A stretch of 5,003 nt of DNA from Nitrososphaerota archaeon (GCA_027886785.1 JAPCJV010000187.1:1-5003), one strand, 5' to 3'. Numbered from the stretch's first letter, positions 1 to 5,003 are shown. Numbers and translations are program-made. The notes: generated from the sequence alone by a model not told the origin.

Positions 1-147
1 GACTATGCCCGAAAAGTGGCTGCTGTTCATTCGAAGAAAGCAATGAAATTTTTTGAAGGCGCGGTCTCTGCCCAAGCAGCGATACGTCCAAAAATCTATG
101 ATCAAACCAAGAGTCTTCTGAGTTACCTGAGTACTCGGGACTACTAG
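1..147 (+). CDS. C-terminal fragment of a probable polyprenyl diphosphate synthase
   Basis: The window opens inside a reading frame of 48 codons that ends at TAG 145-147; its start lies to the left. The fragment is mostly helical, beginning DYARKVAAVHSKKAM and ending SLLSYLSTRDY. The pattern of spaced Ala/Lys positions, then a Leu-rich helix, then a terminal 'xxRDY' resembles the last two helices of trans-isoprenyl diphosphate synthases (GGPP/FPP synthase, archaeal IdsA). In archaea these make the C20 or longer prenyl chains of membrane lipids. The catalytic DDxxD motifs would lie upstream and cannot be checked here. From memory, an IdsA-type gene next to gltX also occurs in Nitrososphaeria, which supports the guess. 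The 52-nt gap to gltX, with no visible TATA box, suggests co-transcription. The reading frame is firm; the family assignment is moderate. Confidence 0.55.
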   Translation, partial: DYARKVAAVHSKKAMKFFEGAVSAQAAIRPKIYDQTKSLLSYLSTRDY

Positions 148-181
148 ACAGAAGTCGTATCTTTGTCGCTGGTGCTGTTCT

Positions 182-187
182 AAGGAG
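182..187 (+). promoter_or_regulatory. Shine-Dalgarno sequence of gltX
   Basis: AAGGAG lies 12 nt before ATG 200. A second in-frame ATG at 206 would be 18 nt away, so the site favours the upstream start. Confidence 0.6.
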
Positions 188-199
188 AATTCGCTGAAC

Positions 200-1951
200 A
201 TGGCGATGATTTCTGAGGACGAGCAGTTAGCGAAACTAGCAAGAAAGTACGGCTACCTGAATGCAATCGAGCATAATGGAAAAGGGAATCTGAATTCCGT
301 TCTAGGAAAAATTCTTGCGGAAAAACCGGACCTCAAATCGCAGGCCGACGGGGTCAAGACCCTTGCTACCCAAGAACTTCTTGCAATAAATAGACTTTCT
401 CCCGACCAACAGAAAACGCGATTTGAAAACGAGTTTCCGGGGGAACTAGAACGGCAGATCGCAAAAAAGAAAGAACTTTCCAAAGAAGCCTCGGAAAAGA
501 AACAAACTCTCCCGCCGCTGGTCGACGCTGAACAAGGTAAAGTCGTCACTCGATTTCCTCCTGAACCCAATGGGTACATGCACATCGGCCACGCAAAGGC
601 AGCAATTCTCGGATCTGAGTACGCTAAGATGTACAAAGGAAAATTCCTTGTTAGATTCGATGATACCAACCCTGCTGCGGAGAAGAAGGAGTACTACGAA
701 GCTTTTCTCGAGTCTTTCAGCTGGCTAGGTATCGGATATGATTTAGTTCGAAACGCTTCCGATGACATGCTCAAATTTTATGATCTCGCCGGGAAAATGA
801 TTTCCTCTTCCAAGGCTTACGTGTGTGATTGTTCCCAAATAGTGATGAGGGAAAAGAGAGCTAGAGGGGAACTCTGCGAACATCGAGCACAGTCTTTATC
901 CACGAATCTCTCGTTGTGGCAGGATATGGTTTCTGGAAAACTAACGACCTCTACTCTCAGATTTGTTGGAGACTTGAACAGCCTAAACACGACGATGAGA
1001 GATCCAGTTTTGTTTCGAATTGTTGAAGAACCGCATCCGCTGAAAGGAAACTCCTTTTTTGTTTGGCCAACTTACGATTTTGATGGCCCGGTGGAAGACA
1101 GCCTAGATGGAGTTACCCATGCGACGCGTAGCAAGGAGTACGAACTTAGAGATGAGCTGTATTACGCCATTCTCGATGCCCTAGATCTCAGAAAACCTAG
1201 AATAATCGAATTCTCTAGATTGCAGCTTCAGGATACGACAGTGTCCAAAAGAAGTTTGAAGAAACTGATTGAGGAGGGTAAAGTAATGGGATGGGACGAT
1301 CCCAGACTTCCGACAATTGCCGGATTAAAGCGGCGCGGCTTTCTTCCCGAAGCTATAAAGGAATTTGTTCTCAGTATGGGTCTGAGCAAAGTAGAATCGC
1401 AGCCCACATGGGATCTCTTGGAGAGTATCAACAGGAAATTAATTGATCCAATAGCTGGAAGATATTTTTTCGTCGAAGATCCGGTAACGGTCGATGTCGA
1501 GAATGCTCCAAACATCACTGTAACCATGAGACTACACCCAGATTTTGATTTTGGCACCAAAGCGATTGAGACGAAGGGCAAATTTCTGATTTCAAAAAAT
1601 GATGCGGCTCGGGTGCACGAGGGCTCGAAATTCAGATTAATCGAGGCATATAATGTCTCGGTGATTTCCAAGGAGGAGACACTCATCCGCGCAAGGTACC
1701 TACCGAACGAGTCCACTGAGAAAACAGAGAAATTACAATGGGTGACATCTGAACAAAGTATTCCGTTTGAAGTAATGGTTACTGGTCCACTTTTGATAAA
1801 TGAACAATACAATCCTGAAAGTTTGCGGCTAGCGAATGGGCGCATAGAGTGGGCGGCAACAAATCTAAAACCGGGACAAATCTTTCAACTTGTCAGATTC
1901 GGTTTCTGTCGACTTGACTCGCCCGGTATTGCGATCATGGCCCACAAATGA
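200..1951 (+). CDS. gltX: Glutamyl-tRNA synthetase, archaeal type
   Basis: A 583-residue class I aminoacyl-tRNA synthetase that attaches glutamate to tRNA in the cytoplasm. Residues 1-110 form the helical N-terminal extension typical of archaeal enzymes. The Rossmann catalytic domain follows, with PPEPNGYMHIGH at about 120-131 (HIGH signature 128-131). A C-x-C...C-x-H cluster (C209, C211, C226, H228) matches the zinc-binding pattern known from GluRS. The KMSKS-type loop is VSKRS at 348-352, with K350 the catalytic lysine. Residues from about 417 to the end form the beta-barrel anticodon-binding region characteristic of the archaeal GluRS / GlnRS-like branch rather than the bacterial helical one. 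Length is normal for archaea (roughly 550-580), and nothing is broken. Most archaea lack GlnRS, so this enzyme is probably non-discriminating and also makes Glu-tRNA(Gln) for GatDE; that is inferred from the family. The TGA stop is part of an ATGA, giving a possible overlapping start for a short downstream frame. Confidence 0.97.
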   Translation: MAMISEDEQLAKLARKYGYLNAIEHNGKGNLNSVLGKILAEKPDLKSQADGVKTLATQELLAINRLSPDQQKTRFENEFPGELERQIAKKKELSKEASEKKQTLPPLVDAEQGKVVTRFPPEPNGYMHIGHAKAAILGSEYAKMYKGKFLVRFDDTNPAAEKKEYYEAFLESFSWLGIGYDLVRNASDDMLKFYDLAGKMISSSKAYVCDCSQIVMREKRARGELCEHRAQSLSTNLSLWQDMVSGKLTTSTLRFVGDLNSLNTTMRDPVLFRIVEEPHPLKGNSFFVWPTYDFDGPVEDSLDGVTHATRSKEYELRDELYYAILDALDLRKPRIIEFSRLQLQDTTVSKRSLKKLIEEGKVMGWDDPRLPTIAGLKRRGFLPEAIKEFVLSMGLSKVESQPTWDLLESINRKLIDPIAGRYFFVEDPVTVDVENAPNITVTMRLHPDFDFGTKAIETKGKFLISKNDAARVHEGSKFRLIEAYNVSVISKEETLIRARYLPNESTEKTEKLQWVTSEQSIPFEVMVTGPLLINEQYNPESLRLANGRIEWAATNLKPGQIFQLVRFGFCRLDSPGIAIMAHK

Positions 1952-2075
1952 AACGAATTCGAGTAAAAACAGTGACACATTGCTTCCGGAAGAGCACCAA
2001 AACTGGCAAGAGCGTACTGTCGAACGATTCAATTTATTAAAGAGGAAAAAAGAATGGCTTCGGGCGAAAAGTTAG
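1890..2075 (+). CDS. Doubtful small ORF overlapping the gltX 3' end
   Basis: An open frame of 61 codons from TTG 1890 to TAG 2075. The first 62 nt overlap gltX in another frame. The part beyond gltX encodes a charged, probably helical stretch, LPEEHQNWQERTVERFNLLK followed by a basic KRKKEWLRAKS end, which looks protein-like. Other in-frame starts are TTG 1914, 1929 and 1980. The last gives a 31-residue peptide that does not overlap gltX. None of these starts has a recognisable Shine-Dalgarno sequence and there is no in-frame ATG or GTG. I recognise no family. It could be a small conserved protein, the remnant of one, or chance. Confidence 0.25.
   Translation: MSDSVSVDLTRPVLRSWPTNETNSSKNSDTLLPEEHQNWQERTVERFNLLKRKKEWLRAKS
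2001..2018 (+). repeat. Direct repeat, copy 1 (near-copy of the rpl7ae start region)
   Basis: The 18-mer aactggcaagagcgtact matches 2135-2152 at 17 of 18 positions, with 15 consecutive identical bases (2004-2018 against 2138-2152). The offset is 134 nt. Copy 2 covers the GTG start and first codons of rpl7ae, and here that GTG reads CTG. Similarity fades after a one-base shift (about 9 of the next 14 bases match). Confidence 0.7.
2033..2040 (+). promoter_or_regulatory. Possible TATA box for the rpl7ae operon
   Basis: TTTATTAA resembles an archaeal TATA element. If used, transcription would begin about 25 nt downstream, near 2062-2068, giving an rpl7ae leader of about 70 nt that holds the inverted repeat at 2079-2128. 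The evidence is composition only; A/T-rich octamers like this also occur by chance. Confidence 0.3.
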
Positions 2076-2122
2076 ATGAACCCTTTGAAAGTCTTTCTTG
2101 TTCATTCATCCTCCTCCCCTGA
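2054..2122 (+). CDS. Possible 22-codon leader ORF ahead of rpl7ae
   Basis: ATG 2054 is preceded by GAGGA (2042-2046), 7 nt before the start codon, one of the best start contexts in this part of the window. The frame encodes 22 residues, beginning MASGEKLDEPFESL and ending in a hydrophobic CSFILLP, and stops at TGA 2120-2122, 14 nt before the GTG of rpl7ae. The same frame extends open upstream through the near-copy of the rpl7ae start (CTG 2003). It could be a coupling or leader peptide, or a decayed duplicate. It would be excluded if transcription starts downstream of 2054. Confidence 0.22.
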   Translation: MASGEKLDEPFESLSCSFILLP

Positions 2123-2128
2123 AGGGTT
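2079..2128 (+). promoter_or_regulatory. Inverted repeat in the rpl7ae leader
   Basis: AACCCTT (2079-2085) is perfectly complementary to AAGGGTT (2122-2128), with a 36-nt intervening segment; two G-U wobbles could extend the stem inward. The 3' arm overlaps the weak ribosome-binding sequence GGGTTGAT (2124-2131) just upstream of GTG 2137, so folding could mask it. The intervening stretch 2092-2120 is almost purely pyrimidine, with a T-rich first half that could also end gltX transcripts and a TCCTCCTCCCC second half. Confidence 0.4.
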
Positions 2129-2134
2129 GATTTA

Positions 2135-2152
2135 AAGTGGCAAGAGCGTACT
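2135..2152 (+). repeat. Direct repeat, copy 2 (rpl7ae start region)
   Basis: This is the partner of the 18-mer at 2001-2018, differing only at 2137 (G here, C there). That base is the first of the rpl7ae GTG start codon. This copy is constrained as coding sequence for residues MARAY. Confidence 0.7.
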
Positions 2153-2520
2153 TCGTAAAGTTCGATACTCCCAAAGAAATTTCGGACGCGGCCTACGAGG
2201 CATTAAGACAGGCGAAGCAGACAGGGAAAATTAGGAAAGGAACAAATGAAACAACGAAGGCAATCGAGCGAGGGGTTGCCAAGCTAGTGATCATTGCGGA
2301 AGATGTAGAGCCCCCAGAGGTAGTTGCTCATCTTCCCATTATTTGCGATGAGAGGAGCGTCCCCTACGTGTTCGTCCCGACGAGAGCGAGCATGGGACCA
2401 GCTCTTGGAATAGATGTGGGCGCGGCCTCTGCTTGTATAGTCGAGTCTGGAGATGCGCAACCCTTGATTGATCAAGTGGTAAGTGAGATCTCTAAGATCA
2501 AAGTTCCAGCCACAGCGTAG
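2137..2520 (+). CDS. rpl7ae: 50S ribosomal protein L7Ae / K-turn-binding protein
   Basis: A 127-residue complete member of the L7Ae family, which binds kink-turn RNAs in 23S rRNA and, in archaea, in box C/D and H/ACA guide RNAs and RNase P. The RNA-contacting segment RKGTNETTKAIERG lies at 33-46, with N37, E38 and K41 in the usual places. The hallmark AEDVEPPEVVAHLP is at 54-67. Length is typical. The start is GTG: an in-frame TGA at 2128-2130 leaves no earlier start, and MARAYFVKF aligns with the family N-terminus. The ribosome-binding sequence is weak (GGGTTGAT, 2124-2131). It is the first gene of a compact operon, with rps28e 32 nt downstream. L7Ae is known in Sulfolobales to repress its own mRNA through a leader K-turn; whether that happens here is open. 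Confidence 0.97.
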   Translation: MARAYFVKFDTPKEISDAAYEALRQAKQTGKIRKGTNETTKAIERGVAKLVIIAEDVEPPEVVAHLPIICDERSVPYVFVPTRASMGPALGIDVGAASACIVESGDAQPLIDQVVSEISKIKVPATA

Positions 2521-2539
2521 ATCTATTGTATAGAGAATA

Positions 2540-2545
2540 GGGATG
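2540..2545 (+). promoter_or_regulatory. Weak ribosome-binding site of rps28e
   Basis: GGGATG lies 7 nt before ATG 2553 and is the only G-rich element in the 32-nt gap after rpl7ae. The ATG inside it (2543) is followed at once by TAA and is not a usable start. Confidence 0.35.
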
Positions 2546-2552
2546 TAATAGC

Positions 2553-2768
2553 ATGAGTACCCGTGCAGAGGAACGAGTGACCCCGGCTGAAGTCATACAA
2601 GTCGTAGGAAGAACCGGTGTTGCTGGCGAAATTACCCAAGTTCGAGTGAAACTTCTCGAAGGGCGGGACAGGGGACGAATTTTGACCAGGAATGTCAAGG
2701 GTCCAGTCAGAATGGCGGACGTGTTAATGCTTCGAGAAACCGAGCGGGAAGCAAGAAAAATCAAGTAA
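2553..2768 (+). CDS. rps28e: 30S ribosomal protein S28e
   Basis: A 71-residue small-subunit protein of the archaeal/eukaryotic S28e (eS28) family, an OB-fold protein near the mRNA exit and platform. Full length is normal. The signature [15 protein letters not shown] is at 19-33, [10 protein letters not shown] at 44-53, and the near-invariant C-terminal ETEREAR at 62-68. Where the family usually has Gly-Asp after 'VRxG', this protein has M54-A55-D56; the Asp is kept. The ATG at 2553 fits the family N-terminus. It lies between rpl7ae and rpl24e, the conserved archaeal arrangement. Confidence 0.97.
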   Translation: MSTRAEERVTPAEVIQVVGRTGVAGEITQVRVKLLEGRDRGRILTRNVKGPVRMADVLMLRETEREARKIK

Positions 2769-2798
2769 TGAGAGTTTCTTGGAGAGTGGATTCTTGAA

Positions 2799-3041
2799 AT
2801 GTCATACAGTCCTAAGCGATGTTCGTTTTGTGGAAAACCGATTCCCCTCGGTATTGGGGTCATGTACATCCGGAACGACGCGGCTACTTTCTGGTATTGT
2901 TCGTCTAAGTGTCGAAAGAATGCTTCAAAGCTGAAAAGAGATCCGAGGAAGCTCAAATGGGCCAGGCAACGCGCTAAGCCCATCACGAAGGCTTCGCGTC
3001 CCGTGCAAGTTGCCCCGAATATCGCCAAGGAAAAAGCCTGA
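2799..3041 (+). CDS. rpl24e: 50S ribosomal protein L24e
   Basis: An 80-residue zinc-ribbon ribosomal protein (eL24 family) of the large subunit, where it helps bridge the subunits. The four cysteines are present as C8-x2-C11 and C34-x3-C38, with the family words CSFCGKPIPLGIG and FWYCSSKCRKN around them and the basic RDPRKLKW following. After about residue 60 comes a Lys/Pro/Ala-rich tail (AKPITKASRPVQVAPNIAKE) that makes the protein longer than most archaeal L24e as I recall them. GTGGA at 2786-2790 or GGAG at 2781-2784 could serve as the ribosome-binding site. The stop TGA is only 6 nt before the ndk start, so translation is probably coupled. Confidence 0.97.
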   Translation: MSYSPKRCSFCGKPIPLGIGVMYIRNDAATFWYCSSKCRKNASKLKRDPRKLKWARQRAKPITKASRPVQVAPNIAKEKA

Positions 3042-3054
3042 TCCTCCTTGGATC
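3040..3054 (+). repeat. Short inverted repeat over the ndk start codon
   Basis: GATCC (3040-3044) and GGATC (3050-3054) are perfect complements around a 5-nt loop TCCTT. The stem-loop contains part of the rpl24e stop codon and all of the TTG start of ndk. It is short and may be chance, but its position is striking. Confidence 0.4.
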
Positions 3055-3446
3055 AAACTCTAGTAGTCTTGAAGCCCGATGCCGTTGAACGCGGGCTTGT
3101 AGGGGAGATCATTTCCCGATTTGAAAAAAGAGGTTTCCGGATAAGAAAAATGAGGCTCTTAACGATGGTGCAGGAAATTGCGAATGACTTTTACTCGCCT
3201 CACGTCGGGAAACCTTTCTTTAGTGATCTAGAGAGATTCATTACCTCCGGTCCTGTCGTGGGAATCGTACTCCAAGGAAACAACGCGATTAACGTGGTAA
3301 GAAACATGATTGGAAAGACCAAGAGCGATGAGGCCCTGAGTGGCACGATCCGAGGGGATTACGCGCTCGGCTACACGGACAATGTGATTCATGCTTCCGA
3401 TTCCCTCGAGAGCTTTGAGAGGGAGTCCAAGATTCTTTTCCCCTGA
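3048..3446 (+). CDS. ndk: Nucleoside diphosphate kinase
   Basis: A 132-residue enzyme that moves the gamma-phosphate of ATP to other NDPs through a phosphohistidine. It keeps the NTP pool balanced, including GTP for translation. Conserved parts are KPDAVERGLVGEII (9-22), FFSDLERFITSGPV (57-70), R85, the TIRGDY loop (100-105) and NVIHASDS, with catalytic H115. Length is slightly short but within the family range. The start is TTG at 3048: an in-frame stop at 3039-3041 leaves only 'tcc tcc' before it, and MDQTLVVLKPDAV aligns with the family N-terminus. No proper Shine-Dalgarno sequence lies upstream, so translation probably depends on ribosomes finishing rpl24e. One oddity is residue 98: family members usually read PGTIRGD, but this one reads SGTIRGD (codon AGT). 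Confidence 0.97.
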   Translation: MDQTLVVLKPDAVERGLVGEIISRFEKRGFRIRKMRLLTMVQEIANDFYSPHVGKPFFSDLERFITSGPVVGIVLQGNNAINVVRNMIGKTKSDEALSGTIRGDYALGYTDNVIHASDSLESFERESKILFP

Positions 3447-3487
3447 GAGCAGGCGTGGCCCGCTCAGGGATTAGAGTTATATTTTTT
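3441..3487 (+). terminator. Possible terminator: stem-loop plus T tract after ndk
   Basis: CCCTGAG (3441-3447) pairs perfectly with CTCAGGG (3463-3469). An inner GGC/GCC pair (3452-3454 with 3458-3460) could lengthen the structure. A run of six T follows at 3482-3487, 12 nt after the stem. The ndk TGA (3444-3446) lies inside the 5' arm. Archaeal termination depends mainly on the T tract, so the stem may instead protect the 3' end or act in processing. Because infB usually follows ndk in one unit, termination may be partial. Confidence 0.45.
3477..3484 (+). promoter_or_regulatory. Possible TATA box for infB
   Basis: TTATATTT, preceded by a purine-rich GGGATTAGAG that could act as a BRE, is a good archaeal TATA match. 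Initiation about 25-28 nt downstream (near 3505-3512) would give a leader of some 40-45 nt before ATG 3552. The element overlaps the T tract of the preceding stem-loop. Confidence 0.45.
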
Positions 3488-3537
3488 CACTTCCATGAAA
3501 AATTGTTCCGGGTATCAGAGGAGATTAGGTCGAAGTC

Positions 3538-3543
3538 GGTGAG
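3538..3543 (+). promoter_or_regulatory. Shine-Dalgarno sequence of infB
   Basis: GGTGAG matches the core of the archaeal 16S 3'-end complement (GGAGGTGA). It lies 8 nt before ATG 3552, which favours that start over the in-frame ATG at 3564. Confidence 0.6.
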
Positions 3544-3551
3544 TATTCCAG

Positions 3552-5003
3552 ATGGAGCAAAAAATGGAAATTCGATCGCCAGTAGTAGTGGTACTCGGCC
3601 ATGTAGATTCTGGGAAGACCTCTCTTCTGGATAAGATACGTGGTACGGGAGTGCAAGCCCGGGAAGTGGGCGGCATCACCCAACACATCGGAGCAAGCTT
3701 TTTTCCGGCGGAGACTCTAAAGGAAATTACCGGTCCTCTCCTTCAAACTATCGGCGGGGGAGAAATCAAGGTTCCAGGCCTGCTGGTCATAGACACCCCT
3801 GGACACGAAATTTTCACAAATCTTCGGAATCGAGGCGGATCCGCAGCTGACATTTCGATCCTCGTGGTCGATGTGCAAAAAGGGCTGGAAGTCCAGACAT
3901 TGGAGAGCCTGGAAATTTTGCGTCAGCGAAAGGTACCCTTTGTGGTTGCCCTAAACAAGGTCGACACGATTGCTGGTTGGAAAAAGGGAACTTCCAAATT
4001 CATAACCCAGTCTATCAAAAATCAGCCAAAGTCAGTTATTGATCTCTTGGATGAAAAGATCTACAGAGTTGTTGGCGGCCTTTCCAGGCTCGGAATTAAT
4101 TCAGAGGCTCTCTACCGAGTCAAAGATTTCCGTAAGGAAATAGCGATAGTTCCCGTAAGCGCCCGAACCGGAGAGGGGATTCCCGAGTTGATAGCGGCCT
4201 TGGTGGGGTTGACACAAGTGTACATGCAGAAGCGACTGACCATTTCTTCCAATGCTACGGCCAGAGGAATTGTACTCGAAGTTAAGCAGGAGCCGGGATT
4301 GGGTGAAACAGCTAACATTATCCTTCTTGAGGGAAATTTGAGAACCGGAGATCCCGTTGTGGTCGCAAAGAAAGAAGGCGCTGTAGTGACAAAAATTAAG
4401 GCGATCTTCATGCCAAAGCCTTTGGACGAAATGAGAGATCCAAGGGACAAGTTTGCTAGCGTTGATAGCATTTCAGCTGCAGCAGGAGTCAAAATAATTA
4501 CTCCAGAGCTCGAGGGTGTGTTAGCCGGATCCCCCATCGTCAGTCTGGATGAATCTCGAGAAAAAGAAATTAAAGCATCGGTAGAGTCAGAAGTGAAACA
4601 GGTCATAATTAATTCCGACGTAAACGGGATTATCTTGAAGGCCGATACCCTCGGCTCTCTTGAGGCGATCGTTCAGATGCTAAAGTCTCGACAGATCCCG
4701 ATCAAAAGAGCTGATATCGGTCCAGTTTCGAGACGCGATATCGTAGAAGCTTCAGCTGTTAGAAAGAACGACAAATACAAAGGAGTACTTCTTGCATTCA
4801 ATGTTAAGGTATTGCCCGATGCGGAACAAGAAATCTTGGACACTGGGGTCAGAACTTTTTCCGAGCAGATCATTTACAATCTGATCGATGGATATCTTGC
4901 TTGGGTCACGGAAGAAAAAGAAGCGGAACAAAAAACGGGAATGGAAGCCCTAACCCCGTTGGGAAAGTTTCAGTTCTTGAAGGGGTTCTCGTTTCGACGA
5001 AAC
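3552..5003 (+). CDS. infB: Translation initiation factor aIF5B, 5' part
   Basis: The first 484 codons of archaeal IF5B, the translational GTPase that promotes ribosomal subunit joining and initiator-tRNA accommodation; the frame is still open at the window edge. G motifs are all intact: G1 GHVDSGKT 16-23, G2 around T43 (GGITQHIG), G3 DTPGHE 81-86 with catalytic H85, G4 NKVD 135-138 and G5 SAR 203-205. Beta-barrel domain II follows from about 230 to 340. Domain III includes ADTLGSLEAI beginning at 364. A charged linker helix follows, and the first strands of domain IV (PLGKFQFLKGFSFRRN, 469-484) are cut by the edge. Roughly 110 further residues are expected. The short N-terminus, without the long eukaryotic extension, is normal for archaea. 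The start at ATG 3552 follows an in-frame TGA (3540-3542) and a good GGTGAG site. It ends the conserved L7Ae-S28e-L24e-Ndk-IF5B order. Confidence 0.97.
   Translation, partial: MEQKMEIRSPVVVVLGHVDSGKTSLLDKIRGTGVQAREVGGITQHIGASFFPAETLKEITGPLLQTIGGGEIKVPGLLVIDTPGHEIFTNLRNRGGSAADISILVVDVQKGLEVQTLESLEILRQRKVPFVVALNKVDTIAGWKKGTSKFITQSIKNQPKSVIDLLDEKIYRVVGGLSRLGINSEALYRVKDFRKEIAIVPVSARTGEGIPELIAALVGLTQVYMQKRLTISSNATARGIVLEVKQEPGLGETANIILLEGNLRTGDPVVVAKKEGAVVTKIKAIFMPKPLDEMRDPRDKFASVDSISAAAGVKIITPELEGVLAGSPIVSLDESREKEIKASVESEVKQVIINSDVNGIILKADTLGSLEAIVQMLKSRQIPIKRADIGPVSRRDIVEASAVRKNDKYKGVLLAFNVKVLPDAEQEILDTGVRTFSEQIIYNLIDGYLAWVTEEKEAEQKTGMEALTPLGKFQFLKGFSFRRN

Noticed and set aside
148..199. Promoter for gltX
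   Set aside because: No TATA-like stretch is visible in the 52-nt gap; co-transcription with the upstream gene is simpler.
253..669. 138-codon open frame on the - strand
   Set aside because: It lies entirely opposite gltX, which has unbroken family motifs here; the translation shows no recognisable domain, and Ser/Arg/Phe-rich composition is typical of antisense frames.
1228..1845. 205-codon open frame on the - strand
   Set aside because: It mirrors the C-terminal half of gltX in another frame and resembles no family.
2073..2122. Possible box C/D guide RNA (TAGATGA ... CTGA)
   Set aside because: The C box matches the RTGATGA consensus at only five of seven positions, there is no clear terminal stem, and no convincing D'/C' pair lies between; the elements are better seen as part of the rpl7ae leader.
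2498..3028. 176-codon open frame on the - strand
   Set aside because: It runs opposite rps28e, rpl24e and the gaps between them; all three + strand calls are certain and this one has no domain.
3539..3634. GTG 3539 opening a 31-codon + strand frame over the infB start
   Set aside because: It overlaps infB out of frame, its nearest GGAG is too far away (15 nt), and GGTGAG is better explained as the infB ribosome-binding site.
4112..4606. 164-codon open frame on the - strand
   Set aside because: It is antisense to domains I-II of aIF5B, with a Ser/Thr/Leu-rich composition and no family features.

Overview
This window carries a conserved archaeal translation locus, all on the + strand. The gene order is the 3' end of a probable polyprenyl (isoprenyl) diphosphate synthase, archaeal-type glutamyl-tRNA synthetase (gltX), ribosomal proteins L7Ae, S28e and L24e, nucleoside diphosphate kinase (ndk), and the first 484 codons of initiation factor aIF5B (infB), which runs off the right edge. 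L7Ae, S28e, L24e and aIF5B are archaeal/eukaryotic families, so the organism is an archaeon. The L7Ae, GluRS and aIF5B sequences resemble what I remember of Nitrososphaeria (Thaumarchaeota) most closely. That placement is from memory, not from a search.

Layout: 1-147 is the tail of the upstream enzyme. 200-1951 is gltX, 52 nt downstream. 1952-2136 is a 185-nt gap with several overlapping short reading frames, a pyrimidine-rich stretch, an inverted repeat and a near-copy of the L7Ae start region. 2137-3446 is a tight rpl7ae-rps28e-rpl24e-ndk run with gaps of 32, 30 and 6 nt. 3447-3551 holds a stem-loop whose stem includes the ndk stop, followed by a T tract that overlaps a TATA-like element. 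infB begins at 3552 behind a good Shine-Dalgarno sequence.

The genes fit one theme. GluRS charges tRNA, the three r-proteins build the large and small subunits, Ndk balances NTPs including the GTP that aIF5B uses, and aIF5B joins the subunits. The rpl7ae-rps28e-rpl24e-ndk-infB order is widely conserved in archaea. I see no mobile element, CRISPR array, tRNA, rRNA or defence system. The coding genes are ordinary. The points worth a second look are the rpl7ae leader, the ndk start site, and a proline-to-serine change in a loop of Ndk.
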